From contig NZ_FNSY01000001.1 of the NCBI RefSeq assembly GCF_900105515.1, positions 2,852,001-2,916,000 of the forward strand: a stretch of DNA of 64,000 nt, in the 5' to 3' direction. Both the position numbers and the translations under genes were made by a program. The stretch is from Streptomyces sp. 2131.1. GTDB taxonomy: Bacteria > Actinomycetota > Actinomycetes > Streptomycetales > Streptomycetaceae. Numbering within the stretch: position 1 is the stretch's first letter; every line of letters begins with the position of its first letter. The notes below the pieces were generated by a model that did no database searches, was not told where the DNA came from, and saw nothing but the letters and a program-made list of their open reading frames with translations. Shown here piece after piece: positions 8,022 to 16,627 of the stretch.

Positions 8022-9592
8022 GACTTGCCTCCTGCGAGGAGCTTCTGCACTGCCGGGTCGGTGAGGCCTAGGAGGACGGCGGGCCACAGGCCGGCGAGGA
8101 CGGTGAGGGCCGCGAGGGGGGTCCAGGCGGCGAATTCATAGCTCTGGACGTCGGCGATGGCCCGGGGTTCGTCGCGGTTCGCGCCCATGCAGACGCGGCG
8201 TACGACGATCAGGAGGTACGCGGCGGTGAGCAGGGTGCCGAACGCGGCGATCGACATGAACGTCAGGAAGGCGGGCCTGCTCAGTCCGGCGGCCGGGTCG
8301 AACGCGCCGAACAGGGCGAGCATCTCGCCCCAGAACCCGGCGAGTCCGGGCAGGCCGAGCGAGGCGACGGCGGCGAACGCGAGGAGGCCGCCGAGGCGGG
8401 GCGCGCGGCCGTAGAGCGCGGCGCCGGTGGCCCCGGCGAGGGTGTCGAGGTCGGCGGTGCCGTACCGGTCCTTGACGGCGCCGACCAGGAAGAACAGCAG
8501 GCCGGTGATGAGGCCGTGGGCGATGTTGGCGAAGAGCGCGCCGTTGACGCCGGTCGGGGTCATGCTCGCGATGCCGAGGAGGACGAAGCCCATGTGGCCG
8601 ACGGAGGAGTACGCGATGAGCCGCTTCAGGTCGCCCTTGGCGCCGGGCCGGGCGAGGGCCAGGCAGGCGAGCGATCCGTAGACGATCCCGGCGACGGCGA
8701 AGGCCGCGAGGTACGGGGCGAAGGTGTGCATCCCGTCGGGGGCGACCGGGAGCAGGATGCGGACGAACCCGTACGTGCCCATCTTCAGCAGGACGCCCGC
8801 GAGGAGCACCGAGCCGACCGTGGGGGCGGCGGTGTGGGCGTCGGGGAGCCAGCTGTGCAGCGGCCACATCGGGGTCTTCACGGCGAGCCCGATGCCGATC
8901 GCCAGAACGGCGGTGACCTGCACGGACGTGGTGAGCCCGCGGCCGTTGTCAGTGGCGAGTGCCACCATGTCGAAGGTGCCGCTCTTCAGTCCGATGAGGA
9001 GCAGGCCCAGCAGCATGACGACCGAGCCGAGCAGTGTGTAGAGGATGAATTTCCAGGCGGCCGCCTGCCTCCCCGCACCGCCCCATCGGGCGATGAGGAA
9101 GTACATCGGGATGAGCACCATCTCGAACGCCAGGAAGAACAGGATCAGGTCGAGGACGGCGAAGGTGGCGAGGGTGCCGGACTCCAGGACGAGGATCAGC
9201 GCGACGAAGGCCTTCGGGGAGGGCCCTTCGGGCAGCTTGAAGTAGCTGTAGAGCGCGCAGAGGAAGGTCAGCAGCGCGGTCAGTACGAGCAGGGGGAGCG
9301 AGATGCCGTCGATGCCGAGGTGGATGCGTACGTCCAGCGCGGGGATCCAGCTGATGTCGGTGGTGGCCTGCATCTTCGACGGGTGGTCGTGGTCGAAGCC
9401 GGCGGCCAGCACCAGGGTCGCCAGGAAGATGACACCGGTGACGGTCACGCCGTGGCGGAGCACGGCCTGGTCGGGGCTGCGGCCCTTCAGCCCGGGCGGG
9501 GCGGGGAGCAGGGCGGCGACGGCGCCGACGAGCGGGCCGACGACGACCAACGCCAGAAGGAACTGCATCACGGATGCGCTGATATCGATCAC
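8018..9592 (-). CDS. nuoM2: NADH-quinone oxidoreductase subunit M (second locus)
   Basis: 524 residues with about 14 membrane helices. The motif VKTPMWPLHSWLPDAHTAAPT is the conserved NuoM lysine-containing channel segment, followed by LLKMGTYGFVRI and LKRLIAYSSVGHMGFVLLG, all typical of NuoM/MrpD proton-pumping subunits. It starts 3 bp after the nuoL2 stop and overlaps nuoN2 by 4 bp, so the membrane-arm genes L-M-N are translated as a coupled set. Confidence 0.94.
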   Translation of the reverse strand: MIDISASVMQFLLALVVVGPLVGAVAALLPAPPGLKGRSPDQAVLRHGVTVTGVIFLATLVLAAGFDHDHPSKMQATTDISWIPALDVRIHLGIDGISLPLLVLTALLTFLCALYSYFKLPEGPSPKAFVALILVLESGTLATFAVLDLILFFLAFEMVLIPMYFLIARWGGAGRQAAAWKFILYTLLGSVVMLLGLLLIGLKSGTFDMVALATDNGRGLTTSVQVTAVLAIGIGLAVKTPMWPLHSWLPDAHTAAPTVGSVLLAGVLLKMGTYGFVRILLPVAPDGMHTFAPYLAAFAVAGIVYGSLACLALARPGAKGDLKRLIAYSSVGHMGFVLLGIASMTPTGVNGALFANIAHGLITGLLFFLVGAVKDRYGTADLDTLAGATGAALYGRAPRLGGLLAFAAVASLGLPGLAGFWGEMLALFGAFDPAAGLSRPAFLTFMSIAAFGTLLTAAYLLIVVRRVCMGANRDEPRAIADVQSYEFAAWTPLAALTVLAGLWPAVLLGLTDPAVQKLLAGGKS

Positions 9593-9595
9593 GGC

Positions 9596-11596
9596 TCAGG
9601 ACCCCGCGTTGACGTTGGCGAAGACGACGGCGGCGACCGCCAGGACCAGGGAACCGGCCAGCAGCGCGCTGAGGTAGGTCTGCACGTTGCCGGTCTGGGC
9701 GCGGCGGACCGCCGTGCCGAGCCAGCGTGCGCCGGTGGCTGAGCCTCGTACGTAGGTCTCGACGACCTCGCGGTCCAGGAAGCGGACGAGGCGTGCCGCG
9801 GCTTGGACGGGCCGGACGAACAGCGCCGCGTACAGGGCGTCCAGGTGGAAGCCGGTGGCCGCGTGGCGGTGGAGCGGGCCGAGCAGCAGGCGTCCGGGGT
9901 CGGCCGGGTCGGGCGCGTCCCCGGCCGGGCCGTAGGCGGCGGTGCGGGCCTCGATGGCCTCGATCTCGACGAGGGCCGGTTCGGCGTCCGGGTGGGCGAC
10001 GACGGAGCCCATGGGGACGCGGGCGGCGAGGGCGGTGGTGTGGCGCCAGGCCGCGTAGGTGACCAGTCCGCCGACGAGACCGACGCCCGTGGACAGGACG
10101 GCGGTGGTCAGCGAGGGGACCAGGCGGTGGCCGTCGAACCAGTCGCCGATCACGCCGACGCTCAGCCCGAGGGCGATGGTCGGGACGGCCAGCACCCACA
10201 GGACGGCGGTCATGGCGGCGGGCTGCCTGCCGTGGTCGGGGGCCTCGGCGCCCCGGCCCCGGAAGGCGAGGAGCCAGAGCCGGGTGGCGTAGGCGGCGGT
10301 GAGCACGGCGGCCAGCAGGCCGGCGACGAGGACCGTCCAGCCGGCGGCGGCCGGGGCGACGTGCCGGTCGCCGAGCGCGGTGTGTTCGGCGGCGACGAGG
10401 ACGGCTTCCTTGGAGAAGAAGCCGGCGAACGGGGGGATGGCGGCCAGCGCGAGCAGCGCGACGGTCATCGTCCAGTAGGCGTCCGGGATGCGGCGGGCGA
10501 GGCCGCCCATCCGGGACATGGCGGCCAGCGAGTTGGTGCCGGCGGCGTGGATGACGACGCCGGCCGCGAGGAAGAGGACCGCCTTGAAGGCACCGTGCGA
10601 GACGAGGTGGAAGACGGCGGCCCCGCGGTCGCCGACGGCCAGGGCGCCGGACATGTAGCCGAGCTGCCCGATGGTCGAGTAGGCGAGGACGCGCTTGATG
10701 TCGTCCTGGGCGAGGGCGGCGAGGCCGGACCCGATCATCGTGACGGCCGCCATCACGGCGAGGACGACGAGGGCGGCGCCGGAGGCCGCGAAGACGGGGA
10801 GGAGCCGGGCCACGAAGTAGATGCCGGCGGCGACCATGGTCGCCGCGTGGATCAGCGCCGAGACGGGGGTGGGGCCGGCCATGGCGTCGGGCAGCCAGGT
10901 GTGCAGGGGGAACTGCGCGGACTTGCCCGCGACCCCGGCCAGGAGCAGGAGCGCGATGAGGGTGGGGTGATCGAGGCCGCCGTGGGCCACGGCGCCCAGG
11001 ATGCGGGTGATGCGGAAGGAGCCGGTGTCGGCGGCGAGCGCGAACAGGCCGATGAGGAAGGGGACGTCGCCGAGCTTGGTGACCAGGAACGCCTTCAGCG
11101 ACGCGGCGCGGGCCTCGGGCGTCTCCCAGTAGTGGCCGACCAGGAAGTACGAGCAGATGCCCATGACCTCCCAGCCGACCAGGAGCACCATCAGGTCGCC
11201 GGAGTAGACGACGAGCAGCATCGCGGAAGTGAAGAGGGAGACGAGCGCCGCGTACGAGGGGTAGCGGGGGTCGTCCCGGAGGTAGGCGGTCGAGTAGATC
11301 TGCACGCAGCTCGCGACCAGGGCGACCAGCACGGCGACCAGGACGGCGAAGCCGTCGAGGTGCAGGGCGAGGTCGATGGGGACGGACCCGGTGGGGGTGA
11401 GCTGGGTCGCCGCGTCGATGGCCCGGCCGCCGCCCTGGCGTGAGGCGACCACGGCCGCGAGGACGAGCGAGGCGAGGGAGGGCAGGACGGCGAGCGGGCG
11501 GACGAACTCGGGCGCGGTGCGGCCGATGAGCAGGCCGGCCGCGGCGCCCAGGAACGGGAGGAGGGGGACGAGGACGGCGAGGGTCGTGGTGGTCAC
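9596..11596 (-). CDS. nuoL2: NADH-quinone oxidoreductase subunit L (second locus)
   Basis: 666 residues, similar to the main-locus NuoL (648). The GTG start overlaps the nuoK2 stop (GTGA). Conserved stretches include [36 protein letters not shown] and [18 protein letters not shown]. They give the proton-channel lysines and glutamate of the most distal antiporter-like subunit. The C-terminal region after about residue 480 should hold the lateral helix and final transmembrane segment. Together with M2 and N2 it gives this complex three potential proton channels. Confidence 0.94.
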   Translation of the reverse strand: MTTTTLAVLVPLLPFLGAAAGLLIGRTAPEFVRPLAVLPSLASLVLAAVVASRQGGGRAIDAATQLTPTGSVPIDLALHLDGFAVLVAVLVALVASCVQIYSTAYLRDDPRYPSYAALVSLFTSAMLLVVYSGDLMVLLVGWEVMGICSYFLVGHYWETPEARAASLKAFLVTKLGDVPFLIGLFALAADTGSFRITRILGAVAHGGLDHPTLIALLLLAGVAGKSAQFPLHTWLPDAMAGPTPVSALIHAATMVAAGIYFVARLLPVFAASGAALVVLAVMAAVTMIGSGLAALAQDDIKRVLAYSTIGQLGYMSGALAVGDRGAAVFHLVSHGAFKAVLFLAAGVVIHAAGTNSLAAMSRMGGLARRIPDAYWTMTVALLALAAIPPFAGFFSKEAVLVAAEHTALGDRHVAPAAAGWTVLVAGLLAAVLTAAYATRLWLLAFRGRGAEAPDHGRQPAAMTAVLWVLAVPTIALGLSVGVIGDWFDGHRLVPSLTTAVLSTGVGLVGGLVTYAAWRHTTALAARVPMGSVVAHPDAEPALVEIEAIEARTAAYGPAGDAPDPADPGRLLLGPLHRHAATGFHLDALYAALFVRPVQAAARLVRFLDREVVETYVRGSATGARWLGTAVRRAQTGNVQTYLSALLAGSLVLAVAAVVFANVNAGS

Positions 11597-12021
11597 GGGG
11601 TGGCCTCTGCCTTCTTTGCCTTCCCTGCCGCAGCAGTGGCCTGGTCTTCGGGGCGGGCGGTGTCCGCCGGGTCGTCGTCCTCGTCGTCGCCGGCCGGGAC
11701 GGTCTCGGCCTCGTCGGTCTCGGCGGTGTCGCGGAGGCGGTCGACGGCGGAGCTGCCGCGGTTGCGGTAGACGGCGAGGACGATCGCCAGGCCGATGCCG
11801 ATCTCCGCCGCCGCGACGGCGATGGTGAACAGGGTGAGGGCCTGGCCGGAGTGCAGGCGGTCGCGGAGCCAGACGTCGAAGGCGACCAGGTTGAGGTTGA
11901 CGGCGTTGAGCATCAGCTCGACGGACATCAGGACGAGGATCGCGTTGCGGCGGGCGAGGACTCCGTACAGCCCGGTGCAGAAGAGGAGGGCGGCGAGCAC
12001 GGCGGGATAGGCGAGGTGCAT
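11593..12021 (-). CDS. nuoK2: NADH-quinone oxidoreductase subunit K with charged C-terminal extension (second locus)
   Basis: 142 residues, about 40 more than the usual 100. The first 100 contain the three helices and the [20 protein letters not shown] segment with the conserved membrane glutamate. The extra C-terminus is acidic then lysine/alanine-rich (for example [10 protein letters not shown] and KAKKAEATP) and looks disordered. The ATG at 12021 overlaps the nuoJ2 stop and the end overlaps nuoL2 by 4 bp. It links the quinone module to the antiporter subunits. Confidence 0.93.
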   Translation of the reverse strand: MHLAYPAVLAALLFCTGLYGVLARRNAILVLMSVELMLNAVNLNLVAFDVWLRDRLHSGQALTLFTIAVAAAEIGIGLAIVLAVYRNRGSSAVDRLRDTAETDEAETVPAGDDEDDDPADTARPEDQATAAAGKAKKAEATP

Positions 12022-12632
12022 CAGCGCTTGTCCTCTCGTTCCGGGGCGGCTGCGGGGGTGCCGTCGACGGGTGCGGCGGCCCGGCCCTTGCGGGAGAGGA
12101 CGATCGCGCCGACCAGGGCGGCGAGCAGGAGGACGGAGAGTGCCTCGAAGGGGAGGACCCAGTTCCGGAAGAGGAAGGAGCCGGTGGCCTTCGTGGAGCC
12201 CTGGGCGGGCCCGTCCAGGTCGATCCACGTCGTACGGAAGGCGTCCACGACGACCCAGACCAGGGCGCCGGCGGAGGCGACGGCGACCGCGAGGGCGGGC
12301 AGGCGGTTCTCCGAGTCGGCGTCCGGGGAGCGGCCGATCGGGGCCCTGGTGAGCATCAGGCCGAACAGGAGGAGGACGACGACGGAACCCACGTAGATCA
12401 GTACCTGCACCCAGGCGATGAACTCCGCCGTGAGCAGGAGGTACTCGACGGCGAGGCCGCCGAGCGCCACGATCAGCCAGAGGGCCGCGTGCACCAGCTG
12501 CCTGGTCGTGACGGTCACCAGGGCCGCGCCGAGGGTCGCGATGCCGACGAGGACGAAGGCGATCTCGACGCCGGTCGGGGAGAGGAAGCCAGGGGCCGCG
12601 GTGGCGCCGGAGGCGCCGAGGGCGGTGATCAT
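12021..12632 (-). CDS. nuoJ2: NADH-quinone oxidoreductase subunit J (second locus)
   Basis: 203 residues from the ATG at 12632, which overlaps the nuoI2 stop (ATGA); in-frame sequence further upstream is the nuoI2 repeat region read out of frame. Five membrane helices include [26 protein letters not shown], the NuoJ signature with its tyrosine and pi-bulge glycine region. NuoJ lies next to NuoH and NuoK and transmits conformational change from the quinone site. The C-terminus is hydrophilic and proline/alanine-rich. Confidence 0.93.
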   Translation of the reverse strand: MITALGASGATAAPGFLSPTGVEIAFVLVGIATLGAALVTVTTRQLVHAALWLIVALGGLAVEYLLLTAEFIAWVQVLIYVGSVVVLLLFGLMLTRAPIGRSPDADSENRLPALAVAVASAGALVWVVVDAFRTTWIDLDGPAQGSTKATGSFLFRNWVLPFEALSVLLLAALVGAIVLSRKGRAAAPVDGTPAAAPEREDKR

Positions 12633-13366
12633 GCGTCGCCCTCCCCTGCGTCCGGCTTTGCTGCGTCCGGCTTTGCTGCGTCCGGCTTTGCTGCGTCCGG
12701 CTTTGCTGCGTCCGGCTTTGCTGCGTCCGGCTTTGCTGCGTCCGGCTTTGCTGCGTCCGGCTTTGCTGCGTCTGCCTCTGCGGCGGCTTCCTGCGCCTGC
12801 TGTGCCTCTTGTGCCTGCTGTGCCTCTTGTGCCTGCTGTTCCTGCTGGGCGCGGAGTTTGTCGGCCGTCTTGCGGGCGGCGGCGATCTCCTTCGGCTCCT
12901 CGGCGTGCGGGTCGAGCGCGGGCGGCTCGGGGACCGTCCACATCCAGTCGCGCAGCTTGTCGCGCTCATGGGTGAGGTCGAGGATGTCCGTCTCCGCGTA
13001 CTCGAACTCCGGCGACCAGAACAGCGCGTCGAACGGGCAGACCTCGATGCAGATGCCGCAGTACATGCAGAGCGAGAAGTCGATCGCGAAGCGGTCGAGC
13101 ACGTTGCGGCTGCGTTCGCGGCCGCCCGGGGCCGCCGCGGGCACCGTCTCCTTGTGGGAGTCGATGTAGATGCACCAGTCGGGGCACTCGCGGGCGCAGA
13201 GCATGCAGACCGTGCAGTTCTCCTCGAACAGCGCGATGACGCCGCGGGAGCGGGGCGGGAGTTCGGGCTGCACGTCCGGGTACTGGGCGGTGACGGTCTT
13301 CTTCGTCATCGTCCGCAGGGTGACGGCGAGGCCCTTGGCCAGACCTGAGCCGGGGATCGGGGGCAC
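12629..13366 (-). CDS. nuoI2: NADH-quinone oxidoreductase subunit I, two 4Fe-4S clusters, with AAKPD repeat tail (second locus)
   Basis: 245 residues from the GTG at 13366, which shares one base with the nuoH2 stop (TAGTG). Both tetranuclear cluster motifs are intact: [12 protein letters not shown] (Cys51, 54, 57, 61) and [12 protein letters not shown] (Cys100, 103, 106, 110). These correspond to clusters N6a and N6b, which carry electrons towards NuoB. After residue about 165 the protein becomes low complexity: a glutamine/alanine block (repeated QQAQEA) and then eight perfect AAKPD units at about residues 199-239. NuoI normally ends near 180 residues, so the tail is a lineage-specific extension of unknown role. 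Confidence 0.93.
   Translation of the reverse strand: MPPIPGSGLAKGLAVTLRTMTKKTVTAQYPDVQPELPPRSRGVIALFEENCTVCMLCARECPDWCIYIDSHKETVPAAAPGGRERSRNVLDRFAIDFSLCMYCGICIEVCPFDALFWSPEFEYAETDILDLTHERDKLRDWMWTVPEPPALDPHAEEPKEIAAARKTADKLRAQQEQQAQEAQQAQEAQQAQEAAAEADAAKPDAAKPDAAKPDAAKPDAAKPDAAKPDAAKPDAAKPDAGEGDA
12651..12770. repeat. Eight perfect 15-bp tandem repeats inside nuoI2
   Basis: The unit TCCGGCTTTGCTGCG (top strand) is repeated eight times without a single mismatch. On the coding strand each unit encodes AAKPD, so copy-number change keeps the frame. A degenerate copy follows at 12771-12780. A second, imperfect repeat (TGTGCCTCTTGTGCCTGC type, encoding QQAQEA) lies at about 12795-12845. Confidence 0.98.
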
Positions 13367-14334
13367 TAGTTGATCGCCACCTTCACGATGCCGGTGAGCG
13401 CGATCTGCGCGAGAGCGAGCGGGATGAGGGTCGTCCAGGCGAGCTTCTGCAGCTGGTCCTCGCGCAGGCGCGGGTAGCTGACCCGCAGCCAGATCACGAC
13501 GAACGCGAGGATGCCGGTCTTCAGCAGGGTCCAGACCCAGCCGAGTCCGTCGGCGCCCAGCGGTCCGTGCCAGCCGCCGAGGAACAGCACGGTGGTCAGC
13601 CCGCAGAGCACGACGATCCCGGCGTACTCGGCGAGCAGGAACAGGGCGAAGCGGAGGCCGGTGTACTCGGTGTACGCGCCGAAGATGATCTCCGAGTCGG
13701 CGACCGGCATGTCGAACGGGGGGCGCTGGAGTTCGGCGAGACCGGCCACGAAGAAGACCAGGGCGCCGATGATCTGCCAGGGCAGCCACCACCACTCGAA
13801 GGCGTCGAGGATGCCGGGCAGCGACACCGTGCCGGCCGCCATCGCCACCGAGGCGGCGGCGAGCAGCATCGGCAGTTCGTACGCGAGCAGTTGGGCGGCG
13901 GTACGGAGGCCGCCGAGCAGGGAGAACTTGTTCGCCGACGCCCAGCCGGCCATGAGCGAGCCGAGTACGCCGACGCCCATCACCGCGAGCACGAAGAAGA
14001 TGCCGGCGTCGACGACCTGGCCGACCGCGCCCTCGCCCGGGCCGATCGGGATCGCGACCAGCACGAGCAGATACGGGAGGAGGGCCACGGCCGGCGCGAG
14101 GCGGAAGACCTTGCGGTCGGCGCCGGCGGGGACGATGTCCTCCTTCTGCGCGAACTTGACGCCGTCGGCGACGAGCTGGGCCCAGCCGTGGAAGCCGCCC
14201 GCGTACATGGGGCCCAGGCGGCCCTGCATGTGGGCCATGACCTTGTGTTCGGTCTGGCCGACGACGAGGGGGAGGACCATGAAGACGGCGAAGACGATGA
14301 CGATGCGGAGGGCGACGTCCAGTGCGTCGTTCAC
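13366..14334 (-). CDS. nuoH2: NADH-quinone oxidoreductase subunit H (second locus)
   Basis: 322 residues, standard length, from the GTG at 14334 overlapping the nuoC2 stop (GTGA); in-frame sequence upstream is out-of-frame nuoC2. Eight to nine membrane helices. [31 protein letters not shown] is the NuoH first loop, [29 protein letters not shown] is the diagnostic quinone-chamber loop with its glutamates, and [19 protein letters not shown] closes it. NuoH provides the membrane side of the quinone-binding cavity, which makes the absence of a NuoD partner in this locus notable. Confidence 0.94.
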   Translation of the reverse strand: MNDALDVALRIVIVFAVFMVLPLVVGQTEHKVMAHMQGRLGPMYAGGFHGWAQLVADGVKFAQKEDIVPAGADRKVFRLAPAVALLPYLLVLVAIPIGPGEGAVGQVVDAGIFFVLAVMGVGVLGSLMAGWASANKFSLLGGLRTAAQLLAYELPMLLAAASVAMAAGTVSLPGILDAFEWWWLPWQIIGALVFFVAGLAELQRPPFDMPVADSEIIFGAYTEYTGLRFALFLLAEYAGIVVLCGLTTVLFLGGWHGPLGADGLGWVWTLLKTGILAFVVIWLRVSYPRLREDQLQKLAWTTLIPLALAQIALTGIVKVAIN

Positions 14335-15347
14335 TCTTGATCGCCTCCGTCGTCGGGGGTGGGGTCGTTGTCGGGGGCGGGTTCGGGGGCGGGTGCGGTG
14401 GGGGGTTCGGGGGCGGGTGCGGTGGGGGGTGCGGTGGGCTGGGCTTCTCCCCGACCCGCCCCTTCCCGAACCGGGGGCTCCGCCCCCGGACCCCCGCTCC
14501 TCAAACGCCGGAGGGGCTGGTCTTCGCCCGCCGTGTGCCACGGGGCGTCCGCCCCCTGCTGGCTCGCCGAGCCCTGGGACGCGCTGCGGCTGCGGCGCGG
14601 GCGGGTTGCCGGGGCGTCCGGCGGGGCCGCCGCGTCGGGAGTGCCCGGGGTCGCCTCGCCCGCCGTGCGGGTACGCCGGACCGGGCGGTCCCCCGCAGCG
14701 CGCGCTCCGCGCGCAGGACGTGCCGGTGCCGGCGGCAGCTGGCCCTTCAGCGGGCCCCACTCGTTCGGGTCCGGAACGCCCGGCGGGAGCATCGTGCGGC
14801 GCTTCGGGCCGCCGTGTTCGGACTCGCCCGGTTCCTTCGCGCCCGGCCAGGCCTTCGCGACGCGGGCGGCCAGGACGAAGTCCTTGCGCAGGGGGTGGCC
14901 CTCGAAGCCCTCGGGGAGCAGGAGGGGGACCAGGTGAGGGTGGTCCGCGAAGTCGACGCCGAACATCTCGTGCGTCTCGCGTTCGTGCCAGGCGGCACCC
15001 GCGTACACACCGATCGCCGTCGGCAGGACCGGAGCCTCGTGCGGCACCGTCGTACGGACGAGGAGGCGGCGGACACCGGACCCGCCGGACGGCAGCGCCG
15101 CTACATGCGCGCAGACCCGGAAGCCCGTGCCCGGTTCGTCCACCGCGCTCAGCCAGTCGAAGTAGGTGCAGCCCAGAGTGGACCGGGCCGTTTCCAGGGC
15201 GGTGATCCACGCGGTGGGCGGGACGTCGACGGTGAGGAGGTCGTACGCCTGCTCCGCGGTGGCTTCCTCGCCGAAGATCTCGGTGACCGCGTCCGGGAGC
15301 CGGTCGAAGGTGACCGCGTCCGGGAGCCGGTCGAAGGAGTCGGTCAC
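14331..15347 (-). CDS. nuoC2: NADH-quinone oxidoreductase subunit C with long disordered C-terminus (second locus)
   Basis: 338 residues. Residues 1-175 form the 30-kDa (NuoC) domain, ending in the signature [17 protein letters not shown]...[16 protein letters not shown]. The remaining half is proline/alanine/arginine-rich and has no NuoD similarity, so this is NuoC and not a C/D fusion. The N-terminus contains a duplicated FDRLPDAVT (2 x 27 bp). Part of the tail is encoded by a REP-like intergenic repeat. It overlaps nuoB2 and nuoH2 by 4 bp each, leaving no space for a nuoD. Some annotations may call this position nuoD, but the sequence shown is the C subunit. Confidence 0.9.
   Translation of the reverse strand: MTDSFDRLPDAVTFDRLPDAVTEIFGEEATAEQAYDLLTVDVPPTAWITALETARSTLGCTYFDWLSAVDEPGTGFRVCAHVAALPSGGSGVRRLLVRTTVPHEAPVLPTAIGVYAGAAWHERETHEMFGVDFADHPHLVPLLLPEGFEGHPLRKDFVLAARVAKAWPGAKEPGESEHGGPKRRTMLPPGVPDPNEWGPLKGQLPPAPARPARGARAAGDRPVRRTRTAGEATPGTPDAAAPPDAPATRPRRSRSASQGSASQQGADAPWHTAGEDQPLRRLRSGGPGAEPPVREGAGRGEAQPTAPPTAPAPEPPTAPAPEPAPDNDPTPDDGGDQE
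14376..14440. repeat. G-rich repeat in the nuoC2 tail
   Basis: Imperfect tandem copies of a roughly 25-bp unit (TTCGGGGGCGGGTGCGGTGG...) encode the [16 protein letters not shown] tail of NuoC2. The top (template) strand carries many runs of four to six G, so it could form G-quadruplexes. Confidence 0.7.
14448..14520. repeat. REP-like Streptomyces intergenic palindromic element inside nuoC2
   Basis: The core contains a hairpin CCGGGGGC-TCC-GCCCCCGG at 14471-14489, followed by CCCGCTCCTCAAACGCCGG and AGGGGCTGG. I recognise this string from memory as a very common intergenic repeat of Streptomyces genomes. Here it sits within the open reading frame of nuoC2 and is translated as part of the disordered tail. 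Confidence 0.7.
15282..15335. repeat. Perfect 27-bp tandem duplication in nuoC2
   Basis: 15282-15308 and 15309-15335 are identical. The duplication is in frame and repeats nine residues (FDRLPDAVT) near the NuoC2 N-terminus. Confidence 0.97.
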
Positions 15348-15985
15348 TTCCCGTCCCCCTCCCCCGCGGCCGGAGGCGGAGTCACCAGGCCGCTGCGCAG
15401 GGCCGCCGTGGAGGGGCGGCCGCCCGCGGCATCCGCGTAACGCTCGCCCAGCGACTCGCGCGCGATCTTCTCCTGGAGCTTCAGGATGCCCTGGAGCAGC
15501 GCCTCGGGGCGGGGCGGGCAGCCGGGGACGTAGACGTCGACGGGGATGATCTGGTCGACGCCCTTGGTGACGGAGTACGAGTCCCAGTACGGACCGCCGC
15601 AGTTGGAGCAGGCGCCGAAGGAGATGACGTACTTGGGCTCGGGCATCTGCTCGTACAGGCGCTTGACCGCCGGGGCCATCTTGTCCGTCACCGTGCCGGA
15701 GACGATCATGAGGTCGGCCTGGCGCGGGCCCGGCGCGAAGGGGATGACGCCGAGCCGGATGAAGTCGTGGCGCGCCATGGACGCGGCGATGAACTCGATG
15801 GCGCAGCAGGCGAGTCCGAAGTTGAAGACCCAGAGGCTGTAGCGGCGGCCCCAGTTGAGGACCACCTTCATCGGTTCCGGCGCGAGGCGGGACAGGACGC
15901 CCAGACGCTTCGGTTCCGGGAGGAACGTGGGTACGGCGGCGGGTTCGTCCCCCGCCCCTGCGGACGACGGGCTCGTCACGTCCAT
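15344..15985 (-). CDS. nuoB2: NADH-quinone oxidoreductase subunit B (second locus)
   Basis: 213 residues from the ATG at 15985, overlapping the end of nuoA2 by 10 bp and nuoC2 by 4 bp. The N2 cluster ligands are all present: the paired cysteines in [10 protein letters not shown], the cysteine in FGACSNCGG, and the cysteine in [12 protein letters not shown]. NuoB carries the terminal 4Fe-4S cluster that reduces quinone at the interface with NuoD and NuoH. An intact N2 site argues that this locus encodes a redox-active complex, not only an ion transporter. Confidence 0.95.
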   Translation of the reverse strand: MDVTSPSSAGAGDEPAAVPTFLPEPKRLGVLSRLAPEPMKVVLNWGRRYSLWVFNFGLACCAIEFIAASMARHDFIRLGVIPFAPGPRQADLMIVSGTVTDKMAPAVKRLYEQMPEPKYVISFGACSNCGGPYWDSYSVTKGVDQIIPVDVYVPGCPPRPEALLQGILKLQEKIARESLGERYADAAGGRPSTAALRSGLVTPPPAAGEGDGK

Positions 15986-16392
15986 TCGAGGACGCCCTTC
16001 TTCCATGCGTAGAGCAGTCCCACGGCCAGGAAACCGAGGAAGATGAACATTTCCACCAGCGTGGTCGCGCCGTAGCCCGGCGCCGCGAAGACCGTCGCCC
16101 ACGGGAACAGGAAGATCGAGTCGACGGCGAAGATCACGTACAGGAACGCGTAGACGTAGTAGCGGACCTGGGTGTGGGCCCAGCCCTCGCCGACGGGATC
16201 CACGCCGCACTCGTACGTGAGGAGCTTCTCCGGGGTCGGGACCACGGGGCGCAGCAGCCGGCCGGCTCCGAAGGCGACCGCGACGAACAGGACGCCGACC
16301 AGGGCGAGCAGTCCGACCACCGAGTAGCTGTGGAAGTAGTCCGAGGACGCGAGCACCGCCCGCGTGGGCGCCACACCCGGTAGGTCCGCCAC
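15976..16392 (-). CDS. nuoA2: NADH-quinone oxidoreductase subunit A (second locus)
   Basis: 138 residues from the GTG at 16392, which has a weak GAGGGGCG upstream; an ATG at 16437 would add 15 arginine-rich residues and is less likely. Three membrane helices surround the family signature [39 protein letters not shown]. The cysteine in this loop is the one that reports the active/deactive state in mitochondrial complex I. It is the first gene of the leftward ten-gene operon and faces the sensor-kinase genes divergently. Confidence 0.92.
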   Translation of the reverse strand: MADLPGVAPTRAVLASSDYFHSYSVVGLLALVGVLFVAVAFGAGRLLRPVVPTPEKLLTYECGVDPVGEGWAHTQVRYYVYAFLYVIFAVDSIFLFPWATVFAAPGYGATTLVEMFIFLGFLAVGLLYAWKKGVLEWT

Positions 16393-16440
16393 GTCCGCCC
16401 CTCGCTCCCTCAACCCCGTTCGACGATCTGTACGCACGGG

Positions 16441-16468
16441 AGTCTAGGCCCTGTAAAGGGCGGGTAAG
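16441..16468 (-). promoter_or_regulatory. Candidate promoter for the second nuo operon
   Basis: On the minus strand TAGACT (16446-16441) is a good Streptomyces -10, and CTTACC (16468-16463) lies 16 bp upstream as a possible -35. The -10 is about 49 bp before the nuoA2 GTG. No Rex-like (TGTGAAC-N-TTCACA) site is seen here. Confidence 0.4.
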
Positions 16469-16627
16469 CAGTTGCGTCGGGCAACGGACGGGGAACGAGT
16501 ACGGCACGGGTGGGGAAGGAGTGGGGCACGGGCGGGGGCGGAGTGGGGGCACGGGTGGGGATATCCCTACTTCACCTCACCCACGAGCCCCATGGCATCC
16601 GCATGCCGCGCCCGGCAGGCTGGTCGT

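Noticed and set aside
8516..11443. Long plus-strand open frames (408 and 546 codons) opposite nuoL2/nuoM2
   Set aside because: Gly/Glu/Asp-rich antisense shadows of hydrophobic membrane genes; no domain, no ribosome site.
12651..12770. Possible CRISPR array
   Set aside because: The 15-bp units are directly adjacent with no spacers and encode an in-frame AAKPD repeat in nuoI2.
12489..13169. Plus-strand frame with an ASGFA repeat
   Set aside because: It is the complement of the nuoI2 repeat; nuoI2 has intact 4Fe-4S motifs in the other direction.
14331..15347. nuoC2 as a fused nuoC-nuoD or as nuoD
   Set aside because: Only the 30-kDa NuoC signature is present. The second half is low complexity with none of the NuoD motifs.
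16393..16627. Rex (NADH/NAD+-sensing) operator before nuoA2
   Set aside because: I looked for TGTGAAC-N-TTCACA-like sequence in the divergent gap and found none.
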